Shown here: positions 15,638-25,109 of the stretch, in pieces
How positions within the stretch are numbered: position 1 is the first letter of the stretch
Layout of the letters: each line of letters begins with the position of its first letter
Assembly (NCBI GenBank): GCA_045123575.1
Contig: JBGVKG010000072.1
Coordinates: 1 to 42,364, forward strand
Reading direction: 5' to 3'
DNA length: 42,364 bases
Source: SVEL01 sp045123575
GTDB taxonomy: Bacteria > Bacillota > Clostridia > Lachnospirales > Lachnospiraceae
The notes under the pieces: generated by a model
The model's input: the letters and a program-made list of their open reading frames with translations, nothing else
Told to the model about the DNA's origin: nothing
Databases searched by the model: none
Position numbers and translations under genes: made by a program

Positions 15638-17245
15638 CTATAATCCCATACCACTGATTGACATTTGACTCATTCCCTCTAATACAAAAGGTATAATGAG
15701 TTTTATGATAACCACCATACATAGTGGAATATAAGCTAGAAATTTAGCTACTGCGACTCTTTGTTCTGTGCTAATAGCATTATCCTGCTTATGTTTCTCG
15801 ATATAATATCTCCTATCCAGTTCCACATCTTCAAACGCTTTGTGTATATACATATCATCACATGCAATAAAACCATCTAGTATTCGATTAAATGGCAGGA
15901 AACGATTTCGCTCCTTTATCTGTGTAAACACTGCCATCCCTTCATACGATAATTTGTCACTTATCTCCTCTAGATGGCTTTTGAAGTTTCTAGCAAAACG
16001 CTCCATCTGAGCCAATATTTGTTCCACAGTTATCCTATCTGCATGCATAAGCATCAATATAATACCTTGAAATCTTATAATCTCATCTTCCTGCTCCATA
16101 GACATAAGCTGTTTCTTGGCTCTTATGTATATAACCAATCCATGATAATATGTAATAGCTAAAATCCCTGCTATAAATATGCTCCACCAGCCACATCCCA
16201 CTATCAGGGCAAATATCAGTACAAAAATTGCTAAAAATATAGATGTGTATATACGTTTTATGCAAAACTCTCCTATGTTATATGGATATGCTACCTCCTT
16301 AAGAAGGATATCCACCTTTTTTAGTTTGTCCATACGACTATTCATATACAACGCATTAGCTTTACTTACAAATGAACTTTTCATCAAGTTCTTTACCCAC
16401 TTTGATTTCTCTATAAAAGCTCTAGCTGGATATTCAAGGCTCTGCACTATCTTATAAAAAACCACACAAATAAGTGCCAGTATTATAGTCGTCATCCTTC
16501 CCATAACGCTGTCATAATCGCTAACAAGCTCTGGCATATTATAAATAGCCCATAACTCAATAGGCTTTATGCAAAACACCGGAATAATGCACATAGCTCC
16601 TAATCCCATAAAATGCCCTCGTAAAGCCTTCTTTTTTAATATTTCAAGCCCTATATCTTCTTTTAGGTAACCGAGATTTTTAATAAATAGCGACCCTTTA
16701 TCATCCTTTTTATCGCCATACTTCATAATAGATTCGCATAATGAATAAAATGTCAAAAAGCACTGATGTGGACATCGTTCACCATAATCAACACCATTAT
16801 CATAGCTATTAGCCTTAAGATGCTCATATATAAGCTGGCCATGGACTGCCATCTCATCACCACTATCTGTTATGGCATCTAATATTGCTTCCTCTAGCAT
16901 TCCATCAAACTGATACCTAAACTTTACTGCTTCTATAAACTTTAGCATTTCCTCCAAAAGTTTCAGTTCTAACCTGTCAAAGCCTTTATATACGTAAGAA
17001 TTGATAATGCTATATACCGTAATACCTATAACTACGGTGTAATATACTGATATTCCTGCAAACAATACCATAAATGTAACCAATGCTATAGCTATTAAAT
17101 ACATATTTAGTAGCTGCTTAGCCGTCTTCTTAGATACACTCTCATCATCTAACGGATATAATATAGATATTCGTCCTTCTATCCTCATAGCTATATGGGC
17201 AGTAAAAATACAACGCTTGCTTAGTCTATATATTAAATCTAGCAT
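15638..17245 (-). CDS. TadB/TadC-like membrane platform protein (type II secretion F family)
   Basis: A 535-residue integral membrane protein with two halves that each contain a cytoplasmic helical region between membrane segments: helices near 50-85, 230-275, 335-370 and 500-525. The second half (FQGIILMLMHADRITVEQILAQMERFAR, ..EQRVAVAKFLAYIPLCMVVIIKLIIPF) has the T2SF layout. Standard Tad systems use separate TadB and TadC of about 300 residues, so this looks like a fusion or one enlarged protein. It would form the inner-membrane base that couples the TadA motor to pilin assembly. The ATG at 17245 has GAGG seven bases upstream and overlaps tadA by 20 bases. Confidence 0.7.
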   Translation of the reverse strand: MLDLIYRLSKRCIFTAHIAMRIEGRISILYPLDDESVSKKTAKQLLNMYLIAIALVTFMVLFAGISVYYTVVIGITVYSIINSYVYKGFDRLELKLLEEMLKFIEAVKFRYQFDGMLEEAILDAITDSGDEMAVHGQLIYEHLKANSYDNGVDYGERCPHQCFLTFYSLCESIMKYGDKKDDKGSLFIKNLGYLKEDIGLEILKKKALRGHFMGLGAMCIIPVFCIKPIELWAIYNMPELVSDYDSVMGRMTTIILALICVVFYKIVQSLEYPARAFIEKSKWVKNLMKSSFVSKANALYMNSRMDKLKKVDILLKEVAYPYNIGEFCIKRIYTSIFLAIFVLIFALIVGCGWWSIFIAGILAITYYHGLVIYIRAKKQLMSMEQEDEIIRFQGIILMLMHADRITVEQILAQMERFARNFKSHLEEISDKLSYEGMAVFTQIKERNRFLPFNRILDGFIACDDMYIHKAFEDVELDRRYYIEKHKQDNAISTEQRVAVAKFLAYIPLCMVVIIKLIIPFVLEGMSQMSISGMGL

Positions 17246-18797
17246 AGTAACGCCTCTTATCCTCCTCTCCCAAATGCTTCATCATATCATTAACTACTTC
17301 ATCCGAGAAAGCTCCTGTCATAATATAGCCATCTACACCGTTGTATCTTACAATATCCCTTATCTCATATTGTCCACCATATCCTACTTTTACTATCTCC
17401 GATATACGTTCTATATATCTATGTCCATATATATCTTTTTCAGTATGTATATCAAATCTAATTGCATCAACAACCTGCTCTAAAGCTATACTTTCGCTAT
17501 TAAAACTTCCAGTCATTATCAAAGCATTCCTCATATATTTTATAAGATGTTCTGTGGTCTTGGCATGATGTGTAAACAATGTAAATAATGAACCTACCTG
17601 AGACATCTGTATCATCCATGCAGCTACTTCATTGGTAGCTATCTCCCCTAGAATATTGACAACACCATCTGTTTTCTTCTGTATATCCAACCCTTCCTGG
17701 CCTGACACATATTCTGTCTCTTGAAATGTAAGAATATTCCTATCTGGATATATATCCCTTAAATGAAGCTCAAACGCAGTCTCCTGTATACGCATAGTAT
17801 AGGCTGCTGGAATATAATCAAGCATACTCATAAGCAGTGTAGTCTTGCCTGTACCCTGTGCGCCTGTTATGGCAGATACCTGACATCCTCTGACTATAAG
17901 GCACAACACATCCCATACTAATTCGCCTCCTTTATCTGTTACAAGTTCCTTTATACTCTTGCTCTCTATGGTATCAAACTTCCTGACAAAGAATGCGAAG
18001 CTTTCTGCAAATGGCGGGCGAACTACTACTACTCTAGAATGATCCTTCATCTCATTTACTATATAGCCCTTAGACCTAGATAACTGTCCTGGCGAGCCAT
18101 ATCTATAGATATTCATACATACCCTCTCTAGCTCTGTCTCGTTTTCAAAGGATAAACATTTCAAATGTATATTTATTCCTTTATACAATATCCACACATT
18201 GTCATATTCACCCTCCCTGCCTGACACTCCACCTGAAACGCCTTCTAGTTTCATATCTCTTATATCATCTACTACACCTAACCCCTTATACTGGCTATAT
18301 ACTCTTTGTACCAATATATTTAGTTTGTCAACTGATGATAAATATATATTCATATCGAAATATATATCTTCAATCATCTCTTCTGATACTGTAATACCAC
18401 TATGAATATCTACACCTGCCTGTAATACGTACTGTTCTAAAAGATACGATAACGCCATATCTTTGTGCTCCAGTTCAAGATAATATATTACTATGTCAAA
18501 TTTATCCCTTGTACTAAGCTTATTAGGATTTGAGAACGGAATATATTTTTCATACTCGGATACATCACGAACCAGCTTAGATGTAAGCACCTTACGTATA
18601 ACCTGCTTTACATGCTTCTTGGCTGCTACATCTCCTATGCCACAATTTCTAAGAGAAGCTCTTAACTGATTTTTCTTTCTTGCCACACTGGCAATATCTT
18701 TATCCCCCAATGCTGCTTCGTATAAATTACTCCTTAGAATTCCATTTATCTCCTCATTGACTGCCTGTACCAACTCTTTAATACTACCGCTCATCAT
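17226..18797 (-). CDS. tadA: TadA/CpaF-type secretion ATPase
   Basis: A 523-residue hexameric secretion motor of the type II/IV ATPase superfamily. Walker A is GAQGTGKTT (312-320); the Walker B region reads VVNILGEIATNEVA (379-392), with the catalytic Glu in GEI; the His box is FTHHAKT (408-414). The sequence SGQEGLDIQK precedes it as in CpaF proteins. The N-terminal 200 residues carry helical segments typical of CpaF. It would power pilin extrusion with the platform protein encoded next. The start overlaps the TadZ-like gene by 14 bases; either of two adjacent ATGs could be used, with AGG just upstream. Confidence 0.85.
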   Translation of the reverse strand: MMSGSIKELVQAVNEEINGILRSNLYEAALGDKDIASVARKKNQLRASLRNCGIGDVAAKKHVKQVIRKVLTSKLVRDVSEYEKYIPFSNPNKLSTRDKFDIVIYYLELEHKDMALSYLLEQYVLQAGVDIHSGITVSEEMIEDIYFDMNIYLSSVDKLNILVQRVYSQYKGLGVVDDIRDMKLEGVSGGVSGREGEYDNVWILYKGINIHLKCLSFENETELERVCMNIYRYGSPGQLSRSKGYIVNEMKDHSRVVVVRPPFAESFAFFVRKFDTIESKSIKELVTDKGGELVWDVLCLIVRGCQVSAITGAQGTGKTTLLMSMLDYIPAAYTMRIQETAFELHLRDIYPDRNILTFQETEYVSGQEGLDIQKKTDGVVNILGEIATNEVAAWMIQMSQVGSLFTLFTHHAKTTEHLIKYMRNALIMTGSFNSESIALEQVVDAIRFDIHTEKDIYGHRYIERISEIVKVGYGGQYEIRDIVRYNGVDGYIMTGAFSDEVVNDMMKHLGEEDKRRYYARFNI

Positions 18798-19587
18798 AAC
18801 CTGCTTTCTTCAGAATCATTTGGGTAGCCTTGAACACATTATTAATAAAATCAAAATTGTCATCAAATCTCCTAGCAGAAATATGCTTTGACAAAAATGA
18901 TACTACCTTTCCCTCAACCAAAGCATCATGAAATGCTATATTATAAGGGATGCACGTTATATTTTCACGTTCAATGTTATACCTTTTACACATATCTGAC
19001 AAACTTTCATTGGAAGCCGCATCATATCGACCGACCAAATAAACACACTTATCACGAAGCTTCTTTTCTGGTAGGCATACATATTGATTCATGCCCTGAC
19101 ATAAATTAACTACAATTACATCAGCGCTATCTAGCATTGCCTTAGCCATAGGCCCATCTCCATTTATACAATCTATAAAACTAAATTGTTCTACATCACC
19201 TAATAGCTTTAATAGACTCTTAGAATTACCTATAATCCCTTTATCATTTATATCAATTCTAACATTGTTAAATGTAGGGATATAACTCATACTGGTATTC
19301 TGAATTGGTATAATATTCTCTTTGATGTCTTCTACTGTAAGAGTATCCATCTGACATTTATCTATCAGTTCATCCATACCTTTCTTGCTATAATAAGCAT
19401 ATTCTTCCATGATAAGATTCACCTGTCTCTTACCCTCAAACACATCATCCAACGACCTACTTCTATAATCCAGTTGAAGTAATATACCTTTCACTGAATA
19501 TATAAGAGAGGACATAATACTAACAGCAAGCATATTACCTGATGTAGCACATCTACCAGGTTGCTTACTCCAAAAGACGATATTCAT
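18784..19587 (-). CDS. TadZ/CpaE-like ParA-family protein with degenerate P-loop
   Basis: A 267-residue SIMIBI/ParA-like protein heading the Tad operon. The N-terminal loop reads MNIVFWSKQPGRCATSGNML, in the position of the deviant Walker A but lacking the usual GKT; later DSADVIVVNLCQG resembles the switch II region. TadZ/CpaE proteins position the pilus machinery at a cell site and many have altered ATP sites. The start has AGGAGG six to seven bases upstream. First gene of a run in which most neighbouring genes overlap or nearly touch. Confidence 0.7.
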   Translation of the reverse strand: MNIVFWSKQPGRCATSGNMLAVSIMSSLIYSVKGILLQLDYRSRSLDDVFEGKRQVNLIMEEYAYYSKKGMDELIDKCQMDTLTVEDIKENIIPIQNTSMSYIPTFNNVRIDINDKGIIGNSKSLLKLLGDVEQFSFIDCINGDGPMAKAMLDSADVIVVNLCQGMNQYVCLPEKKLRDKCVYLVGRYDAASNESLSDMCKRYNIERENITCIPYNIAFHDALVEGKVVSFLSKHISARRFDDNFDFINNVFKATQMILKKAGYDER

Positions 19588-19680
19588 CTTTCCTCCTTTT
19601 CTTACAATAAATTATCCTGTAAATACGGGGGTTTAGATTCGATATCAAATAATCATAAAAATTGAAATAAAGATGTATTT

Positions 19681-19709
19681 ATCATACTCCAAATTTGTTC
19701 TTTTGTAAA
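19681..19709 (-). promoter_or_regulatory. promoter of the Tad-type operon
   Basis: On the minus strand TTTACA (19704-19709) and TATGAT (19681-19686) are 17 bases apart, giving a leader of about 85 bases before the TadZ-like ATG. Confidence 0.5.
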
Positions 19710-19746
19710 TAGGATAAATTTATCTGTTAAAGGTGTTTTCTTCGCA

Positions 19747-19775
19747 TTGATTTTTGTCTTGATTTGTATTAAAAT
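19747..19775 (+). promoter_or_regulatory. promoter of pyrBI
   Basis: TTGATT (19747-19752) and TAAAAT (19770-19775) with a 17-base spacer; predicted start near 19782. Confidence 0.55.
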
Positions 19776-19802
19776 AACCACAATATATATAGCACTAAGA
19801 TA

Positions 19803-19831
19803 AAATCGCGGTTATTATGCAACTGCGATTT
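19803..19831 (+). promoter_or_regulatory. 11-bp hairpin in the pyrB leader
   Basis: AAATCGCGGTT (19803-19813) pairs with AACTGCGATTT (19821-19831) with one G-T pair and a seven-base loop. It ends eight bases before the AAAGGA ribosome site, with no T run, so any role would be at translation or mRNA stability. I see no PyrR-type site. Confidence 0.35.
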
Positions 19832-19850
19832 CATGCAGAAAGGATTTATT

Positions 19851-20774
19851 ATGAGACATTTGTTAAATCCGTTGGATTTCACTGTAGAAGAGACAGAAAG
19901 GTTACTAGATCTCGCTGCAGACATTGAGAAAAACCGTGACAAATACAAGGATATCTGTCGTGGTAAAAAAATCGCTACTCTATTCTATGAGCCAAGTACT
20001 CGTACACGTCTTAGCTTCGAGGCTGCCATGCTTAACCTAGGTGGTTCTACTCTTGGTTTCTCATCGGCATCATCAAGCTCAGCATCAAAGGGCGAAAGCG
20101 TTTCTGATACAATTCGTATGGTTTCTTGCTATGCAGACATATGTGCAATGCGTCATCCAAAGGAGGGTGCGCCAACAGTTGCTTCATTAAAGTCTAGAAT
20201 ACCTGTAGTCAATGCAGGTGACGGCGGACACCAGCACCCAACACAGACTCTTACTGATATGATGACTATCCGTTCTCTTAAGGGAAGACTTGATAACCTG
20301 ACTATCGGTCTTTGTGGTGACTTAAAGTTTGGTCGTACAGTACACTCACTTATAGAGTCACTCGTTCGTTACCCTAATGTTAAGTTTATACTTATCTCTC
20401 CAAAGGAACTCCGTGTTCCAAGCTATATCCGTGAGGATGTTTTGGAGGCTCATAATATCCCATATAAGGAAGTATACGATATGGAAGATTCTCTTCCAGA
20501 GCTCGATATTCTCTATATGACTAGAGTTCAGCAGGAGCGTTTCTTTAACGAAGCTGAATACCTTCGTCTCCGTGATACTTATATCTTGGACAAGGCTAAG
20601 ATGGATATCGCAAACAAGGATATGCTTGTACTCCATCCACTTCCTCGTGTAAATGAAATATCTGTAGAGGTAGATGAAGATCCACGTGCTGCATACTTTA
20701 GACAGGTTCAGTATGGTGTATATGTGAGAATGGCTATTATCCTAACCCTTTTAGGTTTGGACAAAGAAGTATAA
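19851..20774 (+). CDS. pyrB: aspartate carbamoyltransferase catalytic subunit
   Basis: Condenses carbamoyl phosphate with L-aspartate, the committed step of pyrimidine synthesis. The 307-residue product carries the carbamoyl-phosphate loop STRTRLSFEAAM (49-60), SSSSASKGES with the catalytic Lys of the 80s loop, the HPTQTLTDMMT motif, and HPLPRVNEI near the C-terminus. The ATG at 19851 has AAAGGA six bases upstream and gives the standard length; an ATG at 19833 would add six residues. It forms an operon with pyrI 16 bases downstream, giving the allosteric catalytic/regulatory holoenzyme. Confidence 0.97.
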   Translation: MRHLLNPLDFTVEETERLLDLAADIEKNRDKYKDICRGKKIATLFYEPSTRTRLSFEAAMLNLGGSTLGFSSASSSSASKGESVSDTIRMVSCYADICAMRHPKEGAPTVASLKSRIPVVNAGDGGHQHPTQTLTDMMTIRSLKGRLDNLTIGLCGDLKFGRTVHSLIESLVRYPNVKFILISPKELRVPSYIREDVLEAHNIPYKEVYDMEDSLPELDILYMTRVQQERFFNEAEYLRLRDTYILDKAKMDIANKDMLVLHPLPRVNEISVEVDEDPRAAYFRQVQYGVYVRMAIILTLLGLDKEV

Positions 20775-20790
20775 TAGAAAGGGGCATATT

Positions 20791-21228
20791 ATGTTAAACG
20801 TTGGAAGCATAAAAGAAGGATTTGTATTAGACCATATCAAGGCCGGCAAATCTATGGAAATATATAAATATCTTGAGCTTAATAAGCTTGATTGTCCTGT
20901 AGCTATCATCAAAAATGCTAAGAGTAATAAAATGGGTAGCAAGGATATCATCAAAATTGAGTGTCCTATCGATGTAATCAATCTTGATGTATTAGGCTTT
21001 ATAGACCATGATATTACTGTAAATATTATCCACGATTCAGTTATCGTAGACAAGAAGAAGCTGACTCTTCCAAAGTCAGTTAAGAATATCATCAAGTGTG
21101 TAAATCCTAGATGTATCACTTCTATCGAGCAGGAGCTTGACCAGATATTTGTTCTTACAGATGAGAAGAACAAGGTTTACAGATGCAGATACTGCGAGGA
21201 GAAATATAACAAAAAGAAGGAAGTATAA
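20791..21228 (+). CDS. pyrI: aspartate carbamoyltransferase regulatory subunit
   Basis: Regulatory chain of 145 residues that binds nucleotides through its N-terminal domain and contacts PyrB through a zinc domain. The four zinc Cys are visible: C103 and C108 (CVNPRC) and C132 and C135 (CRYC). The N-terminal part (MLNVGSIKEGFVLDHIKAGK) matches the family's start, including the D-H-I motif. A GAAAGGGG site lies ahead of the ATG. A strong terminator follows, so pyrBI forms a two-gene operon. Confidence 0.96.
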   Translation: MLNVGSIKEGFVLDHIKAGKSMEIYKYLELNKLDCPVAIIKNAKSNKMGSKDIIKIECPIDVINLDVLGFIDHDITVNIIHDSVIVDKKKLTLPKSVKNIIKCVNPRCITSIEQELDQIFVLTDEKNKVYRCRYCEEKYNKKKEV

Positions 21229-21243
21229 ACCTTTTAATATCAT

Positions 21244-21275
21244 AATCGGCGAGCAATAAGCTCGCCGATTTTTCT
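21244..21275 (+). terminator. terminator of pyrBI
   Basis: AATCGGCGAGC (21244-21254) pairs with GCTCGCCGATT (21260-21270), followed by TTTTCT. Confidence 0.9.
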
Positions 21276-21296
21276 ATACATTCTATTCACTTAACC

Positions 21297-23324
21297 CTAC
21301 TCTAACTCAAAAGCTCCAGTATACAACTGATAGTATACACCCTTCTGACTTATAAGCTCATCATGATCACCACGCTCTATGATACGTCCATGGTCAAGCA
21401 CCATTATGGCTTCACTGTTACGAACTGTCGATAATCTATGGGCGATTACGAATACTGTTCTACCCTTCATCAGATTATCCATACCCGCCTGAACAAGAGC
21501 TTCTGTTCTAGTATCGATAGAAGATGTAGCCTCATCAAGTATCATAACAGGTGGGTCTGCTACTGCTGCTCTGGCGATAGATATAAGCTGTCTCTGACCC
21601 TGTGATAGGCTAGCTCCGTTGCCAGTCAGCATAGTGTTGTAGCCCTCTGGCAATCTAGTTATAAAGCTATGTGCATTAGCAAGCTTGGCAGCCTCTATAC
21701 ACTGCTCATCTGTGGCATCCAAGCAACCATATCTGATATTATCCATTACTGTACCAGTAAATAGATTTACATCCTGCAATACTACACCTAGAGAACGTCT
21801 AAGATCAGCCTTCTTTATCTTGTTTATATTGATACCATCGTAACGTATCTTACCATCTGGTATATCGTAGAATCTGTTAATCAGATTTGTGATTGTCGTC
21901 TTTCCTGCACCTGTAGCACCTACAAACGCAATCTTTTGTCCTGGCTTAGCATAAAGACTTATATCATTGAGCACCAGCTTCTCATCTGTGTAACCGAAGT
22001 CAACATTCTCAAGCTGTACATCACCCTTAAGCTCTGTATAAGTTGTAGTATTGTCTGCTACATGGTAATGTTTCCAAGCCCACATACCTGTATGCTTCTT
22101 AGTCTCTACAATATTACCATTTTCATCCTTTATAGCATTTACAAGTGTTACATATCCTTCATCCTTCTCTGGTTCCTCATCAATAAGATCAAATACTCGG
22201 CTGGCACCTGCCAGACCCATAGCAATCATAGCTACCTGGTTTGATACCTGGCCAATAGTCTGCGACAGCTGTCTGGACATACCTAGGAAAGTTACTGCTA
22301 TACCGATTGATAAAGGTGCAAAATCACCCTTAATAATAGCTGATAAAGATGCATTTGGTACCTTATAATATACCAATGTGGCTCCTATAAGTGCCAATGA
22401 AACATACATTATATTTCCTATATTACCGAGAATAGGCATAAGTATATTGGCATTTTTATTGGCACTTTCACTTGCCTTAAACAGCTCCTCGTTAAGCTCA
22501 TCAAAAGCTTGCTTGCTTTCTTGCTCGTGACAGAATACCTTTACAACCTTCTGTCCTTCCATCATCTCCTCTACGAAGCCCTCTTCCTTTGCCAATGCCT
22601 GCTGCTGAGCCACCATATACTTTGAGCTTGCACCTGCTATCTTTCCCGATACCATCAAAGATATGAATATAAAGAATGCTACTGCAAGTGTAAGCCAAAA
22701 GCTGTAGTTAAGCATCATAAATATCAGCGACAGCACTGTAAGAGACGACTGGAATATCATCGGTAAACTCTGGCTGATAACCATACGGATAGCATCTGTA
22801 TCATTGGTATATGTACTCATAATATCGCCATGAGCGTGTGTATCAAAGAACTTAACAGGCAATGTCTGCATCTTATTGAACATATCATTTCTAAACTTCA
22901 TAAGAGAGTTCTGTGTTACATACGCCATAATTCTCTGATATATAAAATTAGCCAATATACCAAATGAATATGTTACTGCCATCAGCATGATAACCTTCAT
23001 CAATTCTCCCCAGACACTGTCTAGGGCTTTATCTGCATTTTCTACGCCAAGCTCATTCACAATCTTAAGTCCTGGTGTGATAACATTATCTATAATCATC
23101 TGCATCGATGCAGAGGCAACTATAGTTGTGCAACCTGCTATAAGTATACATACTATAACAGTTATGAGAAGTGGCTTATGCGCATCAAATACATACTTTA
23201 TCAGCCTGCTCATTGTTCCCTTCTTCGCTCTTGGCATAGGTGGTCTACCCGGACCTTTTCCATTTGGTCCCTTGCCCATTGGAGGTATATCCTTCATATC
23301 TGGTTTCTTATTTACTTCTGACAT
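21297..23324 (-). CDS. ABC exporter half-transporter, canonical ATP-site subunit
   Basis: A 675-residue half-transporter: Gly/Pro/Lys-rich N-terminal tail (MGKGPNGKGPGRPPMPRAKK), six-helix membrane domain (about 45-340), then the ATPase domain with Walker A GATGAGKTT near residue 455, Q-loop VVLQDVN, signature LSQGQ and Walker B VMILDEATSS with the catalytic Glu intact. An insertion of about 45 residues (DENGNIVETKKHTGMWAWKHYHV) separates the two domains. It pairs with the upstream gene, four bases away, as a heterodimer of the LmrCD/BmrCD or TM287/288 sort; multidrug or lipid export is inferred from the marR-led operon. GGAGG supports the start. Confidence 0.92.
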   Translation of the reverse strand: MSEVNKKPDMKDIPPMGKGPNGKGPGRPPMPRAKKGTMSRLIKYVFDAHKPLLITVIVCILIAGCTTIVASASMQMIIDNVITPGLKIVNELGVENADKALDSVWGELMKVIMLMAVTYSFGILANFIYQRIMAYVTQNSLMKFRNDMFNKMQTLPVKFFDTHAHGDIMSTYTNDTDAIRMVISQSLPMIFQSSLTVLSLIFMMLNYSFWLTLAVAFFIFISLMVSGKIAGASSKYMVAQQQALAKEEGFVEEMMEGQKVVKVFCHEQESKQAFDELNEELFKASESANKNANILMPILGNIGNIMYVSLALIGATLVYYKVPNASLSAIIKGDFAPLSIGIAVTFLGMSRQLSQTIGQVSNQVAMIAMGLAGASRVFDLIDEEPEKDEGYVTLVNAIKDENGNIVETKKHTGMWAWKHYHVADNTTTYTELKGDVQLENVDFGYTDEKLVLNDISLYAKPGQKIAFVGATGAGKTTITNLINRFYDIPDGKIRYDGININKIKKADLRRSLGVVLQDVNLFTGTVMDNIRYGCLDATDEQCIEAAKLANAHSFITRLPEGYNTMLTGNGASLSQGQRQLISIARAAVADPPVMILDEATSSIDTRTEALVQAGMDNLMKGRTVFVIAHRLSTVRNSEAIMVLDHGRIIERGDHDELISQKGVYYQLYTGAFELE

Positions 23325-23327
23325 GTT

Positions 23328-25079
23328 TTACGCCTCCTTTCCCTTAGTCTGAGTCTCATAGACCTCAGCATATATTCCGCCAAGCTTTACAAGCTCATCA
23401 TGGTTACCCATCTCTACTATCTTGCCATCATCCATGACGATAATCTTGTCAGCATGTTCAACTGATGAAACTCTCTGAGCTATGATAATCTTGGTTGTAT
23501 CTGGAATCTCCTCCGCAAAAGCTCTACGGATAAGACTATCTGTCTTAGTATCTACTGCTGATGTAGAATCATCTAAGATAAGCACCTTAGGTTTCTTTAA
23601 AAGCGCTCTAGCTATACAAAGTCTCTGCTTCTGACCACCTGATACATTTGTACCGCCTCGCTCTATATGAGTATCATAACCATCTGGAAATTGCTGTATA
23701 AACTCATCAGCCTGTGCCAGCTTACATACCCTTACTAACTCCTCGTCACTGGCTTCCTTGTTACCCCAACGAAGGTTCTCCTTTATAGTACCTGAGAACA
23801 ATACGTTCTTCTGTAATACTACTGCCACCTCATTTCTAAGAGCCTCCAAGTCATACTCTCTTACATCCTTGCCGCCTACTAATACGCGACCTTCTGTAAC
23901 ATCATACAATCTGGAAATAAGCTGTATAAGTGAAGTCTTTGATGAACCTGTACCACCTATGATACCAAGTGTCTCACCTGCTTCAATCTTCAAATCTATA
24001 TCAGATAATGCCATCTTATCACTCTTTGCAGAGTACTTAAATGAAACATTTTCAAATACAATACTTCCGTCTGCCACATGTGTCTCGCCATTTTCAGGGC
24101 TCTTTAACGAAACCTCATGATTAAGCACCTCAACGATACGCTTTGCTGCCTCTGATGCCAATGTAGTCATAACAAAAACCATAGACAACATCATAAGTGA
24201 CATAAGTATCTGCACTCCGTATGTAACAAGCTGTGACAACTCACCTGTTGTAAGTCCTCCTGCCACACTAGGATTAGCTCCACTCTTAACAACAAGCTGT
24301 GCACCAAAGAATACTACCAATGTCATAGTAAAATTCATACAAAATGTCATAATTGGACTGTTAAGTGCCAATATCATATCAGCCTTGGTAAAGCTTGCTC
24401 TAACATCATCAGATGCCTTACCAAACTTCTCCTTCTCATAATCCTCTCTTACAAATGACTTAACTACTCTGATACCTGCGATATTTTCCTGAACAGAATT
24501 ATTGAGTGCATCATACTGCTTAAATATTCTCTTAAATATAGGCATAACTATCTTGGCAATAGCTATAAGAGAACCACCTAACACTGGCACCATAACTAAG
24601 AATATAAGTGCCATTTTAGCATTGATAGAGAAACTCATGGCAACTGAGAATATAAGCATAAGCGGTGTTCTAACTGCTATTCTTATAATCATCTGGAATG
24701 CCTGCTGCACATTAGTTACGTCTGTTGTAAGTCTAGTAATAAGGGATGATGTAGAGAATTTATCTATATCTGCAAAAGAGAAATCCTGCACCTTATGGAA
24801 TAAATCCTCACGTAAATTCTTGGCAAAGCCACATCCTGCTGTAGCTGCTACCTTTCCTGCCATCATACCGCATAAAAGCGACAATAATGCCATAGCTATA
24901 AGCACTACTGCGTATTTGGCAATACCTATTGGCTCTATGCCTACTGTCATATCGTCGATAAGTTTCGCCATAATAAGTGGAATAATACATTCAAGCACTA
25001 CCTCTAAAGATACGATAACTGGTGACAATATGGTAGGGAGCTTGTATTGTCTTATCCTACTAGCTAAAGTTTTAATCAT
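23328..25079 (-). CDS. ABC exporter half-transporter, degenerate ATP-site subunit
   Basis: A 583-residue half-transporter with six membrane helices (about 15-310) and an ATPase domain. Its Walker A is GGTGSSKTS, with Ser replacing the last Gly, and Walker B reads VLILDDSTSAVD, with Asp where the catalytic Glu belongs; the signature VSGGQ is intact. An altered catalytic Glu in only one subunit is the hallmark of heterodimeric exporters, with the partner being the next gene. Second gene of the marR operon, 30 bases after marR, with GGAG ahead of the ATG. Confidence 0.93.
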   Translation of the reverse strand: MIKTLASRIRQYKLPTILSPVIVSLEVVLECIIPLIMAKLIDDMTVGIEPIGIAKYAVVLIAMALLSLLCGMMAGKVAATAGCGFAKNLREDLFHKVQDFSFADIDKFSTSSLITRLTTDVTNVQQAFQMIIRIAVRTPLMLIFSVAMSFSINAKMALIFLVMVPVLGGSLIAIAKIVMPIFKRIFKQYDALNNSVQENIAGIRVVKSFVREDYEKEKFGKASDDVRASFTKADMILALNSPIMTFCMNFTMTLVVFFGAQLVVKSGANPSVAGGLTTGELSQLVTYGVQILMSLMMLSMVFVMTTLASEAAKRIVEVLNHEVSLKSPENGETHVADGSIVFENVSFKYSAKSDKMALSDIDLKIEAGETLGIIGGTGSSKTSLIQLISRLYDVTEGRVLVGGKDVREYDLEALRNEVAVVLQKNVLFSGTIKENLRWGNKEASDEELVRVCKLAQADEFIQQFPDGYDTHIERGGTNVSGGQKQRLCIARALLKKPKVLILDDSTSAVDTKTDSLIRRAFAEEIPDTTKIIIAQRVSSVEHADKIIVMDDGKIVEMGNHDELVKLGGIYAEVYETQTKGKEA

Positions 25080-25109
25080 ACTTTTTACTCCTTTTCTTAA
25101 TTTATATGC

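Noticed and set aside
23758..24120. 120-residue plus-strand ORF
   Set aside because: Lies opposite the ATPase domain of the exporter and has no start signal.
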